Assembly (NCBI RefSeq): GCF_004216665.1
Contig: NZ_SGWY01000002.1
Location: 162,685-226,684 of the forward strand
From: Agromyces ramosus
GTDB taxonomy: Bacteria > Actinomycetota > Actinomycetes > Actinomycetales > Microbacteriaceae
Length of the DNA stretch: 64,000 nucleotides
Direction of reading: 5' to 3'
The stretch's first letter is position 1; the number at the start of each line of letters is the position of its first letter. A program made the translations under genes and the position numbers. Shown piece after piece: positions 18,169-26,436 of the stretch. The notes below the pieces were generated by a model, which worked only from the letters and a program-made list of their open reading frames with translations, had not been told where the DNA came from and made no database searches.

Positions 18169-19188
18169 TCAGCCGGCGGGGGAGAGCGTCGCGACCACCG
18201 GCCGGTGGTCGCTGCCGGCGTCGTCGACCTCGCCCACGACCCGGAAGGCGTCGACTCGCCAGTTCGGGGTCGCGAGCACGTGGTCGATCGGGCTGCCGAC
18301 GAGTTCGGGCAGGTCGGTGGGCCAGGTGCCCAGTCCGCCCGCGCCGCCTGCGACCGCGGCGTCCCGGCAGCGGCCGAGGTCGCCGCCGTCGACCCCGCGA
18401 CCGGCGAAGTGGTCGACGGTCGCGTTGAAGTCGCCCGCCATGATCACGTCCTCGCCGGTGCACTGCCCGGCCAGCCAGTCGAGGTCGCTGCGCCAGTTGC
18501 GCAGTTCCCACCGGATCGGCGCCACCGCGTGGACGGCCACGATGCGGGGGCCCTCGCCGTCGACCGGCTCGGCGACGATCGACGGCAGCGTGTTCGTGTT
18601 GCCCGGCGGGCCGGGCACGAGTTCGGAGACGACCTCGTAGTCGCCGAGCTCGGGCGAGATGAGGATCGTCGTCGAGCGGGCCTTCGCGACCTCGTCGAAC
18701 GCGACGGTGTGCACCCACATCGGGCTGCCGCCCTCGCGCATCGCGATCGCGACCTCCTCGCCGAGCGGGGCGGTGGTCTCGGGCAGCACCACGACGTCGG
18801 CGCCCTCGTCGAGCGCGAGGCCGGCGACCGTCGACGCGTCGGGCACCTCGCCGAGCGTATTCCAGCCCAGCACGGTGACGGATGCCGCGTCCCCGGCCGC
18901 CGTCGAGCCGCCGGTGCCGCGCGCGGCGACGATCGCGACGTTGCCGGCCGCGAACAGGGCGAGCACGACCGCCATCCCGATGCCGAAGGTGCGCGTGGGC
19001 CTGGGGATGGCGAAGAGCATGAACGCGAGGGCGGCGACGAAGGCGCCCACCGCCGCCGCGCCACGGAGCGCGACGACGTGGGCGGCCACCCATTGGTTCT
19101 GCAGCCCGACGCCCTGCGGCCACAGCAGCACGGCGGCGAGGAGGGCGGTGCCGAGCACGAGGGCCCAGCAGACGATGCGGGGGAGCAT
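18169..19188 (-). CDS. Endonuclease/exonuclease/phosphatase-fold membrane protein
   Basis: 339 residues. Three hydrophobic segments occupy about 1-90, then an EEP-fold domain outside the membrane: SVTVLGWNTLGEVPDAST (metal site Asn), ADVVVLPETT (Glu), IVAVHAVAPI, DVIMAGDFNATVDHF (catalytic Asp and Asn) and the C-terminal AGSDHRPVVATL (Asp-His pair). All core residues are present, so it should be an active metal-dependent phosphodiesterase or nuclease, probably acting on an extracellular nucleic acid or phospholipid headgroup; the substrate is unknown. ATG is 7 nt after TAGGGT. It is divergent from the PHP gene. Confidence 0.88.
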   Translation of the reverse strand: MLPRIVCWALVLGTALLAAVLLWPQGVGLQNQWVAAHVVALRGAAAVGAFVAALAFMLFAIPRPTRTFGIGMAVVLALFAAGNVAIVAARGTGGSTAAGDAASVTVLGWNTLGEVPDASTVAGLALDEGADVVVLPETTAPLGEEVAIAMREGGSPMWVHTVAFDEVAKARSTTILISPELGDYEVVSELVPGPPGNTNTLPSIVAEPVDGEGPRIVAVHAVAPIRWELRNWRSDLDWLAGQCTGEDVIMAGDFNATVDHFAGRGVDGGDLGRCRDAAVAGGAGGLGTWPTDLPELVGSPIDHVLATPNWRVDAFRVVGEVDDAGSDHRPVVATLSPAG

Positions 19189-19195
19189 TCCACCC

Positions 19196-19303
19196 ACCCT
19201 AGGCGAGGGGCGCGGTCGCGATCCGGGACGCGGCCGTCGAACCGCTGGGAGTCGCCGGTGAGGATGCCACGACGGATGCCGCGACGGATGCCGCGACTAG
19301 CAT
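19196..19303. promoter_or_regulatory. Divergent promoters: EEP-fold gene (-) and PHP gene (+)
   Basis: TAGGGT on the minus strand (19196-19201) is 7 nt from its ATG. TAGCAT on the plus strand (19298-19303) is 6 nt from its ATG. Three 12-bp direct repeats fill the space directly upstream of the plus-strand -10. Confidence 0.55.
19262..19297 (+). repeat. Three tandem 12-bp repeats in the PHP gene promoter
   Basis: GGATGCCACGAC at 19262-19273, then GGATGCCGCGAC at 19274-19285 and 19286-19297, ending at the base before the TAGCAT -10 box. A 12-bp period puts copies slightly more than one helical turn apart. The unit contains the window-wide word. They occupy the -35 region, so a protein bound here would affect initiation. 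Confidence 0.85.
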
Positions 19304-19309
19304 GAGGGG

Positions 19310-20179
19310 ATGTCCGAAGCCCCCGCCGTCGTCGGCGAAGCCGACCTGCATGCGCACTCGACGGTCTCGGACGGCACGGAGGCGCCCGCGGTGCTCATGG
19401 CCCAGGCCGCCGCGGCCGGACTGTGGGGCGTCGCCCTCACCGATCACGACTCCACGAGCGGCTGGGCCGAGGCCGCGGCGGCCGTGCCCGAGACGGGCGT
19501 CGTGCTCATTCCGGGCATGGAGCTCTCCACGCGCGAGGGGTTCATGAGCGTGCACATGCTCGGCTACCTGGTCGATCCGCTCGACGAGGCCCTGCTGGCC
19601 GAGACCACGCGCATCCGCGAATCGCGGGTGACGCGGGCCGAGGAGATCGTGCGACGTATCGGGCGCGACTACGACCTCAGCTGGGACGACGTGCTCGCCC
19701 AGACCACGGAGGGCACCACGATCGGACGCCCGCACATCGCCGACGCGCTCGTCGCGCGCGGGTTCGTGACGACGCGGTCCGCCGCGTTCGCCGGCATCCT
19801 GCATCCCCGCTCGGGGTACGCGCAGCCGCACTACGCGCCCGACCCGCTCACCGGCGTCCGGCTCATCCGCGCGGCCGGCGGGGTGCCGGTCCTGGCCCAC
19901 CCGGGCACCAGGGGCGCGGAACGCGTGATCCCGCCCGAGCGCCTCGCGCGCCTCACCGACGCCGGGTTGTTCGGCCTCGAGGTCGACCACCCGGAGAACC
20001 GCGACGACGCGAAGCGGCGCCTGCGGGGGCTGGCGCGGCGATTCGGGCTCGCCGTCACCGGCTCCAGCGACTACCACGGCACGGGCAAGCCCAACCGGCT
20101 CGGCGAGTGCCGCACGGCATCGGAGGTCGTCGAGCGCATCATCGCCGAGGGCCGCGGCTCGGCGCCCGTCACCCCGTAG
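19310..20179 (+). CDS. PHP domain phosphoesterase (RNase AM/YciV-like)
   Basis: 289-residue PHP-family metal-dependent phosphoesterase. The four motifs are visible: DLHAHSTVSDGT (about 12-23), ALTDHDSTSGW, PGMELST with the Glu ligand, and the later GVPVLAHPGT, GLEVDHPEN and VTGSSDYHGTGKPNRLG. Relatives hydrolyse 3',5'-nucleoside bisphosphates or act as 5'-3' exoribonucleases on short RNA, so a role in RNA or nucleotide turnover is likely. The DEAD-box RNA helicase gene ends 75 bp away, convergently. Start is leaderless, 6 nt after TAGCAT. Confidence 0.9.
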   Translation: MSEAPAVVGEADLHAHSTVSDGTEAPAVLMAQAAAAGLWGVALTDHDSTSGWAEAAAAVPETGVVLIPGMELSTREGFMSVHMLGYLVDPLDEALLAETTRIRESRVTRAEEIVRRIGRDYDLSWDDVLAQTTEGTTIGRPHIADALVARGFVTTRSAAFAGILHPRSGYAQPHYAPDPLTGVRLIRAAGGVPVLAHPGTRGAERVIPPERLARLTDAGLFGLEVDHPENRDDAKRRLRGLARRFGLAVTGSSDYHGTGKPNRLGECRTASEVVERIIAEGRGSAPVTP

Positions 20180-20206
20180 GACGGGCCCGACGGGAGCACG
20201 GTGCGG

Positions 20207-20247
20207 CGCGGCATCCGTTGCGGTGACGCTGCAGCGCGGATGCCGCG
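20207..20247. terminator. Bidirectional terminator-like hairpin made of two inverted copies of the 11-base word
   Basis: CGCGGCATCCG (20207-20217) and CGGATGCCGCG (20237-20247) form a perfect 11-bp stem with a 19-nt loop between the convergent PHP and RNA-helicase genes. Confidence 0.6.
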
Positions 20248-20254
20248 TGCGGGC

Positions 20255-21739
20255 TCACGCCGCGGGTGCGGCGCCTCCGGCGGTGCGGGGTCCGCGACGA
20301 CGACGGCGACGCGCGGGCGCCGCGTTGCCGTCGTGGTGCTCGTGGCCCTTGCCGTCGTGCGTGCCGGTGCCGGGCTCCTTGACGGCCTCGACGGCCGAGT
20401 CGGCCGTCTCGCCGATCGCGCCGGACTCACCGGCGGGCTGGCCGCCGCGGGTGCGACGACGCGACCGCGACCGCGGTGCCCGTTCGGCGTCACCCTCGGC
20501 GCGACCCTCGCTGCGGCCGGCCGTGCTCGCGCGCGTCGGCGCCGCAGTGGGGGCCGGCTTCAACCGACCCTTCGTGCCGGCGGGGATGTCGAGGTCGGAG
20601 AACAGGTGGGGCGACGAGGAGTACGTCTCGACGGGCTCGGGCTGGCCGAATTCGAGGGCGCGGTTGATGAGCGCCCACTTGTGGAGGTCGTCCCAGTCGA
20701 CGAACGTCACCGCGATGCCGGTCTTGCCGGCGCGTCCCGTGCGTCCCGCTCGGTGCAGGTAGGCCTTGTCGTCGTCGGGGATGGTGTGGTTGATCACGTG
20801 CGTCACGTCGTCGACGTCGATGCCACGCGCCGCGACATCCGTGGCGATGAGCACGTCGCGCTTGCCGGCCTTGAACGCGGCCATCGCCCGCTCGCGCTGG
20901 TCCTGGTTCAGGTCGCCGTGCACGGCCGCCGCGTTGAAGCCGCGGTCGTTGAGCTCCTCGACGAGCTTGGCGGCCGCACGCTTCGTGCGCGTGAAGATGA
21001 TCGTCTTGCCGCGACCCTCGGACTGCAGGATGCGGGCGATCACCTCGTCCTTGTCGAGCGAGTGGGCCCGGTAGACGAGGTGCTTGATGTTCGCCTGCGT
21101 GAGGCCCTCGTCGGGGTCGGTGGCCCGGATGTGGATCGGACGCGTCATGAAGCGGCGCGCGAGGGCGACGATCGGTCCGGGCATGGTGGCCGAGAACAGC
21201 ATGGTGTGCCGCACGGCCGGCGTCTGCGCCATGATCTTCTCGATGTCGGGGAGGAAGCCGAGGTCGAGCATCTTGTCGGCCTCGTCGAGCACCATCTCGC
21301 TCACGTTCCTGAGCGAGAGGAGGCGCTGCGACGCGAGGTCGAGCAGGCGCCCCGGCGTGCCGACGACGATCTGGGCGCCGGCCTTGAGCTGTTCGATCTG
21401 GCCCTCGTACGCCTTGCCGCCGTAGATCGAGACGATCTTCGTGGGCCGGTTGGAGGCGGCGAGCACGAGGTCCTCGGTCACCTGCACGCAGAGCTCGCGG
21501 GTCGGCACGACGACGAGCGCCTTGACGCCGCCCTCGGGGTCGTCGCCGAGGCGCTGGATGATCGGGAGGCCGAACCCGAAGGTCTTGCCGGTGCCGGTCT
21601 TCGCCTGGCCGATGATGTCCTGGCCCGCGAGGGCGAGGGGGATGGTCTGCTCCTGGATGGGGAAGGCATCGATGATGCCCTTCCCGGCGAGGGCGTCGAC
21701 GATGTCGGACGCGACGCCGAGGTCACTGAAAGTGGTCAA
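20255..21739 (-). CDS. rhlE: DEAD-box ATP-dependent RNA helicase
   Basis: 494 residues. Q motif (about 3-30, FSDLGVASDIVDALAGKGI), motif I AKTGTGKTFGFGLP, PTRELCVQV, TPGRLLDLA, VLDEADKML, FSATMPGP, then helicase domain 2 with IIFTRTKRAAAKL, ATDVAARGIDVDDVTHVIN and HRAGRTGRAG. The last 110 or so residues are basic and Gly/Ala/Arg-rich (RSRSRRRTRGG), a likely RNA-binding tail. Members remodel mRNA or ribosomal RNA. The TTG start gives MTTFSDLG, which matches the family N-terminus. It is divergent from the ferritin-like gene, as around M. tuberculosis Rv3210c-Rv3211 (memory). Confidence 0.93.
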   Translation of the reverse strand: MTTFSDLGVASDIVDALAGKGIIDAFPIQEQTIPLALAGQDIIGQAKTGTGKTFGFGLPIIQRLGDDPEGGVKALVVVPTRELCVQVTEDLVLAASNRPTKIVSIYGGKAYEGQIEQLKAGAQIVVGTPGRLLDLASQRLLSLRNVSEMVLDEADKMLDLGFLPDIEKIMAQTPAVRHTMLFSATMPGPIVALARRFMTRPIHIRATDPDEGLTQANIKHLVYRAHSLDKDEVIARILQSEGRGKTIIFTRTKRAAAKLVEELNDRGFNAAAVHGDLNQDQRERAMAAFKAGKRDVLIATDVAARGIDVDDVTHVINHTIPDDDKAYLHRAGRTGRAGKTGIAVTFVDWDDLHKWALINRALEFGQPEPVETYSSSPHLFSDLDIPAGTKGRLKPAPTAAPTRASTAGRSEGRAEGDAERAPRSRSRRRTRGGQPAGESGAIGETADSAVEAVKEPGTGTHDGKGHEHHDGNAAPARRRRRRGPRTAGGAAPAA

Positions 21740-21860
21740 TATTCTGCCTGTCGGTAGTGCGGGAAACGTGGTGCGCCCTGCTTCTACCTCAGGCGCACGG
21801 CCGCGGGTCCAACGCCCACGTGCACACCCAGCCTAACCGAGACTGCCTGAGAGCCTCGGA

Positions 21861-21866
21861 TAGGCT
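21861..21866 (+). promoter_or_regulatory. -10 box of the ferritin-like gene
   Basis: TAGGCT, 6 nt before the GTG at 21873. This spacing decided the start over the GTG at 21867. Confidence 0.5.
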
Positions 21867-21872
21867 GTGTCC

Positions 21873-22589
21873 GTGGTGTTCTGGACGAATCGGCGAGGTC
21901 CTCGCCCCGAGACGCCGCGCCTGCGCCCCCGCGTCATGCCCACCGAGCTCGCGAAGGTCGACTTCACCGAGCTGGTGCCCGAGCCGGTGCCCTTCCTCGG
22001 GCAGGCGGCGTACATCCAGCTCGAGTTCTTCGAGAGCCTCGCGAAAGCCGTGGCGACCGCACCCACGCTGCCTTCCAAGGAGGGGCTGAGTGCCGCGGCC
22101 GGCGTCGCACTGCGCAAGCACCACGCGCTGATCGCCGAGCTCCGCCGCCTCGGCGTGGAGCCCGACGACGTGATGGCGCCGTTCGCGCCGGCCACCGACC
22201 GCTTCCGCCAGGCGAGCGCCGGCGCCGACTGGTACGAGCTCCTGCTCGGCATCCACGTCACCGCGGGAATGCTCGACGGCTACTTCTCCCGCCTCGCCGA
22301 GGGACTCCCCGTCGACCTCGGCGCCCGCGTGCGTGCCATCCTCGACGAGGAGGGCGCTGCGCTCGTGCTCGAGTCGGAGCTTCGCGCGGCGATCGGCGCC
22401 GACCCGGCGCTCGCCGACCGCCTCGCGCTCTGGGGGCGCAGCCGGGTGGGCGACACGCTGCTCATCGCGCGATCGGCGCTGCGCGCCTCCGAGGCACCCG
22501 ATCGGGCGGGCCAGCAGGTCGAGCCCGTGTTCACCGAGCTCATCGCCGACCACACCCGCCGCATGGACGCCCTCGGCCTGACGGCCTGA
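21873..22589 (+). CDS. Ferritin-like fold protein (tRNA hydroxylase MiaE-like)
   Basis: 238-residue all-helical protein. It resembles the actinobacterial ferritin-like family usually compared with tRNA-(ms2io6A)-hydroxylase MiaE. Helices carry QLEFFESLAKAV (Glu in helix 1), ALRKHHALIAELRRLG (helix 2), a middle Glu/His region (GADWYELLLGIHVTAGMLD), and EPVFTELIADHTRRMDALGL at the end. The Glu and ExxH-like pairs suggest a di-iron site, but ligands cannot be assigned with certainty. It neighbours an RNA helicase (divergent) and DUF3107. Substrate unknown. Confidence 0.78.
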   Translation: MVFWTNRRGPRPETPRLRPRVMPTELAKVDFTELVPEPVPFLGQAAYIQLEFFESLAKAVATAPTLPSKEGLSAAAGVALRKHHALIAELRRLGVEPDDVMAPFAPATDRFRQASAGADWYELLLGIHVTAGMLDGYFSRLAEGLPVDLGARVRAILDEEGAALVLESELRAAIGADPALADRLALWGRSRVGDTLLIARSALRASEAPDRAGQQVEPVFTELIADHTRRMDALGLTA

Positions 22590-22685
22590 CTGCGCCCGCC
22601 GCGCGGCGCCCGTGGGCGCGGGTGCGCGCGACGGGTCGGGAGCGCGACCGGCCGCCTGCCGGCATCCGGTGCGTCGGAGGCGCCG

Positions 22686-22997
22686 CTAGGCGCTGCGCTC
22701 GTTGGCGCCCGGGCGCGCGAGCCGCTCGAACAGCGCGGCGTCGCCGCGCTCACGCCGCGGGCCGATGAGCCAGGCGGTGGCCACGGAGGCGAGGCCCGCC
22801 GCGACGAGCGAGACGACCCAGATCCAGCCGCCGTCCCACGCCCAGCCGAGCCATGTCAGCGCGACCCAGACGACCGCCGCGACGCCCGCGCCGACGGCCG
22901 GCACGAGGGCGCTGCCGTACGTGTGCCGCCGGGGCAGCGAGTAGCGGGCGGCGAGGCCGAGGATCGCGCCGCCCAGGACGACGAAGAGGAGCTCCAT
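22686..22997 (-). CDS. Small membrane protein of unknown function
   Basis: 103 residues with three hydrophobic segments (about 2-18, 27-51 and 58-78; ELLFVVLGGAILGLAARY, LVPAVGAGVAAVVWVALTWLG, WIWVVSLVAAGLASVATAWLI) and a short charged C-terminus. I do not recognise a named family, although similar proteins accompany DUF3107 in related genomes as I recall. It begins 2 bp after the DUF3107 stop on the same strand, so it is translationally coupled to it. The 96 bp between its stop and the convergent ferritin-like gene hold GC-rich imperfect repeats but no clear hairpin. Confidence 0.8.
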   Translation of the reverse strand: MELLFVVLGGAILGLAARYSLPRRHTYGSALVPAVGAGVAAVVWVALTWLGWAWDGGWIWVVSLVAAGLASVATAWLIGPRRERGDAALFERLARPGANERSA

Positions 22998-22999
22998 CG

Positions 23000-23224
23000 T
23001 CAGGCGACGAATCCGACGCGGCGGGACTCCTCCGAGCCGATCTCGACGTACGCGAGGGCCGCGGACGGCACCACGTAGACGGTGCCCTTTTCGTCGGTGA
23101 GCTTCAGGAGCGGGGACTGCCCGGCCAGGGCGGCCGCGACCGCCTGCTCCACCTCCGCCGCCGACTGCGAGGTCTCGAATCCGAGTTCACGGGGGGAGTT
23201 CTGGATGCCGATGCGAACGTCCAC
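23000..23224 (-). CDS. DUF3107 domain-containing protein
   Basis: 74-residue protein: MDVRIGIQNSPRELGFET, an amphipathic helix (SAAEVEQAVAAALAG), then LLKLTDEKGTVYVVPSAALAYVEIG. This is the whole actinobacterial DUF3107 family domain (TB9.4/Rv3208A in M. tuberculosis, from memory). No function is established. The beta-alpha-beta pattern suggests a small dimeric fold. The start is GTG with AAAGG six bases upstream. It is divergent from adnA by 92 bp and first in a two-gene operon with the small membrane protein. Confidence 0.92.
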   Translation of the reverse strand: MDVRIGIQNSPRELGFETSQSAAEVEQAVAAALAGQSPLLKLTDEKGTVYVVPSAALAYVEIGSEESRRVGFVA

Positions 23225-23304
23225 TGTGCGCCTTTCTGCCGTTGCTGAAACACTACGACACGGGCCGCGCCGGTCCGTACGCGTTCACTGTCGGCGGAAC
23301 GCGT

Positions 23305-23310
23305 TACCGT
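23305..23310 (+). promoter_or_regulatory. -10 box of the adnAB operon
   Basis: TACCGT, 6 nt before the adnA ATG; leaderless. Confidence 0.5.
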
Positions 23311-23316
23311 TCAGGC

Positions 23317-26300
23317 ATGCCCGGCACCGCGACCCTCCTGCACCCCGTCGCGACCCTCCTCGACGGCGAGCACGCGGCGGTCTTCGGAGCCCCGGGCAGC
23401 GGCAAGACGCGGCTCGTCGTCGAGCTCGTGGCCGACCGGGTCGAGCGGCTGGGCTACGCCACCGACGAGGTGCTGGTGCTGTCGGCCACGCGAGCGTCGG
23501 CCACCGCCCTGCGCGACGAGCTCGCCGTGCGGCTGGGGATCACGACGCGCGGACCCCTCGCACGTACGGCCAACTCGGTGGCGTTCCAGCTCGTGCGTGC
23601 CTTCACCGGCGAGCCCGTCACCCTGCTCACGGGCGCCGAGCACGACCAGATCGTGGGCGAGCTCCTCGAGGGCGGCATCCGCGACGGCTTCGGCCCGGAC
23701 TGGCCCGACCCGCTCACGCCCGAGGTGCGTGCGCTGCGCGGATTCCGCTCGGAGCTGCGCGACCTCATGATGCGGGCGGTCGAGCACGGCGTCGACGCCG
23801 CGACGCTCGCCCGCCTCGGCGAGCGGGCGTCGCGCCCCGAATGGGTCGCCGCCGCCGGATTCCTCGCCGAGTACGCCGAGGTGAAGGAGCAGCTGCGCGC
23901 CACCCAGTTCGACTCGGCCGAGCTCGGCGCGTTCGCCGCGGCGATCGTGCGGCGCAGCACGGTCGACCCCGGGGCATCCGGCGCGCTCGGCACGCTCGCG
24001 GGACTTCGGCTCCTCGTCGTCGACGACGCCCAGGAGGCCACCGAGGCGACGGCGGCGATGCTGGGGGCGTTCGCCGCGCGTGGCGTCGCGGTCGTCGCGT
24101 TCGGCGACCCCGACATCGCGAGCAACGGCTTCCGCGGGGGCCGGCCCGAGCTGCTCGGCTCGCTGGGCGTCGTGCTCGACGGCGCCCCGGTGCGTCGCGT
24201 GGTGCTCGACGGCGTGCATCGCGGCCGCCCCGCCGTGCGCGAGGTCGTCCGGTCGGTCACGGCGCACATCGGCACGGCGCTCGGCGGCTCCCACCGGCAG
24301 GCGCCGCTCGTGCCGGCGGGTGAGGCCGGCTCGGCGGGCCCCGACGGCGACCCGCTCGCACCGCTCCTCGGCATCGAGGCGTCGTCGCACGCGGCCGAGT
24401 GCCAGTCGGTCGCGGGGCTCCTGCGCGAACGCCACCTGCTCGACGGCGTGCCGTGGTCGTCGATGGCGGTCGTCCTGCGATCGGGGGCCGACGTGCCCGC
24501 GTTCGAGCGCGGACTCGCGCTCGCCGACGTGCCCACCGCGGGCGACGCCGCGCGCACCGCGCTCCGCGATGCGCCGGCGGCGGCGTCGCTGCTCACCGCC
24601 GCCTCGCTCGTGCTCGGCCGCGAACGCCTCACCCCCGAGGTCGCCGTGGAGGTGCTCACGGGCCCGCTCGGCCGCCTCGACGGAGTCGGCCTCCGACGTC
24701 TGCGGCTCGCGCTGCGACACGAGGAGCTCGCGGCCGGCGGCGCAAGGTCGGGCGACGAGCTGCTCGTCGACGCGCTCGCCGCACCGGGCGGCTTCGAGAC
24801 CGTCGATGCGGCGCCTGGCCGCCGCGCAGCCCGGCTCGCCCGGCTGCTCGCGGCGTCGAAGGGCGTCGCCGAGGCCGGCGGCACGATCGAGGAGGTGCTC
24901 TGGTCGCTCTGGGAGGGGAGCGGGCTCGCGGGCGAATGGGGTGCGCAGGCCAGGGGCACCGGCGTCCTCGCCGAGGAGGCGAACCGGGCGCTCGACGCGG
25001 TGGTGGCCCTGTTCGCGGCCGCCACGAGGTACGTCGAGCGGGAGCCCGACGCACCGGCCGCCCGATTCGTCGACGAGGTGCTGGCGAGCGAGCTCCCCGA
25101 GGACTCGCTCGCTCCGCGGCGCAGCGCCGAGACCGTCGTCGTCGCCACGCCGCCGGCGCTCATCGGCCGGGAGTTCGACGTCGTCGTGGTCGCCGGGCTG
25201 CAGGACGGCGTGTGGCCAAACCTGCGGCCGCGGGGCACGCTGCTGCACGCCGGCCTGCTGCCGCGGGTCGTGGCCGCCGCCCGAGCGGGATCGCCGCTGC
25301 CTACGGCCGAGACCGTGGCCGAGGCCCGCGCGTCGGTGCGCGGCGACGAGTTCCGCCTCTTCGCGCTCGCCGCCTCGAGGGCGCGTCGCCAGCTCGTGCT
25401 GAGCTGCACCGCCAACGACGAGGAGCAGCCGTCCATGCTCATGGCCTTCGCGACCGAGCGGGTGCGGCCCCGGCGTCGGCCGCTGCACCTCCGCGGCCTC
25501 GTCGGCGTGCTCCGACGCGAACTCGTGGCGACCGACGACCCCGAGGCCGCGGCGGCGCTCGCCCTGCTCGCCGAGGAGGGCGTGCCCGGAGCGCATCCCG
25601 ACGACTGGTACGGGCTCGCCGAACCGTCGACGACGGCGCCACTCGTCGACCTCGAGGGCGATCCCGAGGCGCTCGTGGCGGTGTCGCCCTCGCAGATCGA
25701 TCGCGCGGAGGAATCCCCGCTCGGGTGGTTCATCGACCGGGTCGCATCCCCGCCGTCCGGCATCGCCGCCTCGATCGGCACGCTCGTGCACGCCGTCGTC
25801 GAGGAGGCCGGGACGCGCAGCGACGGCGACACGAGCATCGAGGCGCTCTGGTCGGCGGTCGAGGAGCGGTGGCGCGAGCTGCGATTCGAGGCGGGATGGG
25901 TCGCAGAACGCGAGCGCCGAGGCGCACGGCGCATGGCCGAGGGCGCGGCCGACTACCTCGCCCACTTCGACGACGACGGCAAGGTGCTCCTGGGCGCCGA
26001 GGGCCGGTTCACGCTGGTCGTCGACCGGGTGCGGCTCGCCGGCACGATCGACCGCGTCGAGGCCTCGCCCGACGGCACGACCGTGATCGTCGACCTCAAG
26101 ACCGGGCGCACGGCGCCGACCGCCGACCAGACCGCGCAGCATCCGCAGCTCGCCGCGTACCAGCTCGCGGCGCGAGCGGGCGCGGTGCCGAATGCCGGAA
26201 CGCTCGGCGGTGCCAAGCTCGTGTACCTCGCCAAGCCCGTGCGGGCGCTCGCGTTCACCGAGCGTGCGCAGCAGCCGTTCGACGAGGAGGCCGAGACGGC

Positions 26301-26436
26301 GTTCCGGGAGCGCCTCGCATCGGTGGCGCGCACGATGTCGGGCAGCGAGTTCGTGGGTCCGGGCGAGCTCGGCTTCCGCTCCCGCTTCGGGGCGTGGCAT
26401 TACCGCGTGCACCTCGTGCCGGCGGTGTCGGCATGA
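23317..26436 (+). CDS. adnA: AdnA, helicase-nuclease subunit of the AdnAB recombination machine
   Basis: 1039 residues, close to mycobacterial AdnA. The N-terminal UvrD-like motor has Walker A GAPGSGKT (24-31) and a variant Walker B LLVVDDAQEA (about 230-240; DDAQ rather than DExQ, as expected for AdnA). The C-terminal RecB-family nuclease has GTLVHAVVEEAG, the active-site VIVDLKTGRT (about 922-931) and QLAAYQLAA. AdnAB resects double-strand DNA ends for recombination in actinobacteria and replaces RecBCD. ATG is leaderless after TACCGT. The stop overlaps the adnB ATG by 4 bp. An in-frame ATG 25 codons upstream is less likely. Confidence 0.94.
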   Translation: MPGTATLLHPVATLLDGEHAAVFGAPGSGKTRLVVELVADRVERLGYATDEVLVLSATRASATALRDELAVRLGITTRGPLARTANSVAFQLVRAFTGEPVTLLTGAEHDQIVGELLEGGIRDGFGPDWPDPLTPEVRALRGFRSELRDLMMRAVEHGVDAATLARLGERASRPEWVAAAGFLAEYAEVKEQLRATQFDSAELGAFAAAIVRRSTVDPGASGALGTLAGLRLLVVDDAQEATEATAAMLGAFAARGVAVVAFGDPDIASNGFRGGRPELLGSLGVVLDGAPVRRVVLDGVHRGRPAVREVVRSVTAHIGTALGGSHRQAPLVPAGEAGSAGPDGDPLAPLLGIEASSHAAECQSVAGLLRERHLLDGVPWSSMAVVLRSGADVPAFERGLALADVPTAGDAARTALRDAPAAASLLTAASLVLGRERLTPEVAVEVLTGPLGRLDGVGLRRLRLALRHEELAAGGARSGDELLVDALAAPGGFETVDAAPGRRAARLARLLAASKGVAEAGGTIEEVLWSLWEGSGLAGEWGAQARGTGVLAEEANRALDAVVALFAAATRYVEREPDAPAARFVDEVLASELPEDSLAPRRSAETVVVATPPALIGREFDVVVVAGLQDGVWPNLRPRGTLLHAGLLPRVVAAARAGSPLPTAETVAEARASVRGDEFRLFALAASRARRQLVLSCTANDEEQPSMLMAFATERVRPRRRPLHLRGLVGVLRRELVATDDPEAAAALALLAEEGVPGAHPDDWYGLAEPSTTAPLVDLEGDPEALVAVSPSQIDRAEESPLGWFIDRVASPPSGIAASIGTLVHAVVEEAGTRSDGDTSIEALWSAVEERWRELRFEAGWVAERERRGARRMAEGAADYLAHFDDDGKVLLGAEGRFTLVVDRVRLAGTIDRVEASPDGTTVIVDLKTGRTAPTADQTAQHPQLAAYQLAARAGAVPNAGTLGGAKLVYLAKPVRALAFTERAQQPFDEEAETAFRERLASVARTMSGSEFVGPGELGFRSRFGAWHYRVHLVPAVSA

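Noticed and set aside
19262-19297. CRISPR-like repeat array
   Set aside because: The three 12-bp units are contiguous with no spacers and no cas genes are in the window.
22590-22685. Terminator between the ferritin-like gene and the small membrane protein
   Set aside because: The GC-rich repeats (GCGCC/GGCGC around 22606-22619) give stems of only 5 bp with tiny loops, which is not distinguishable from background.
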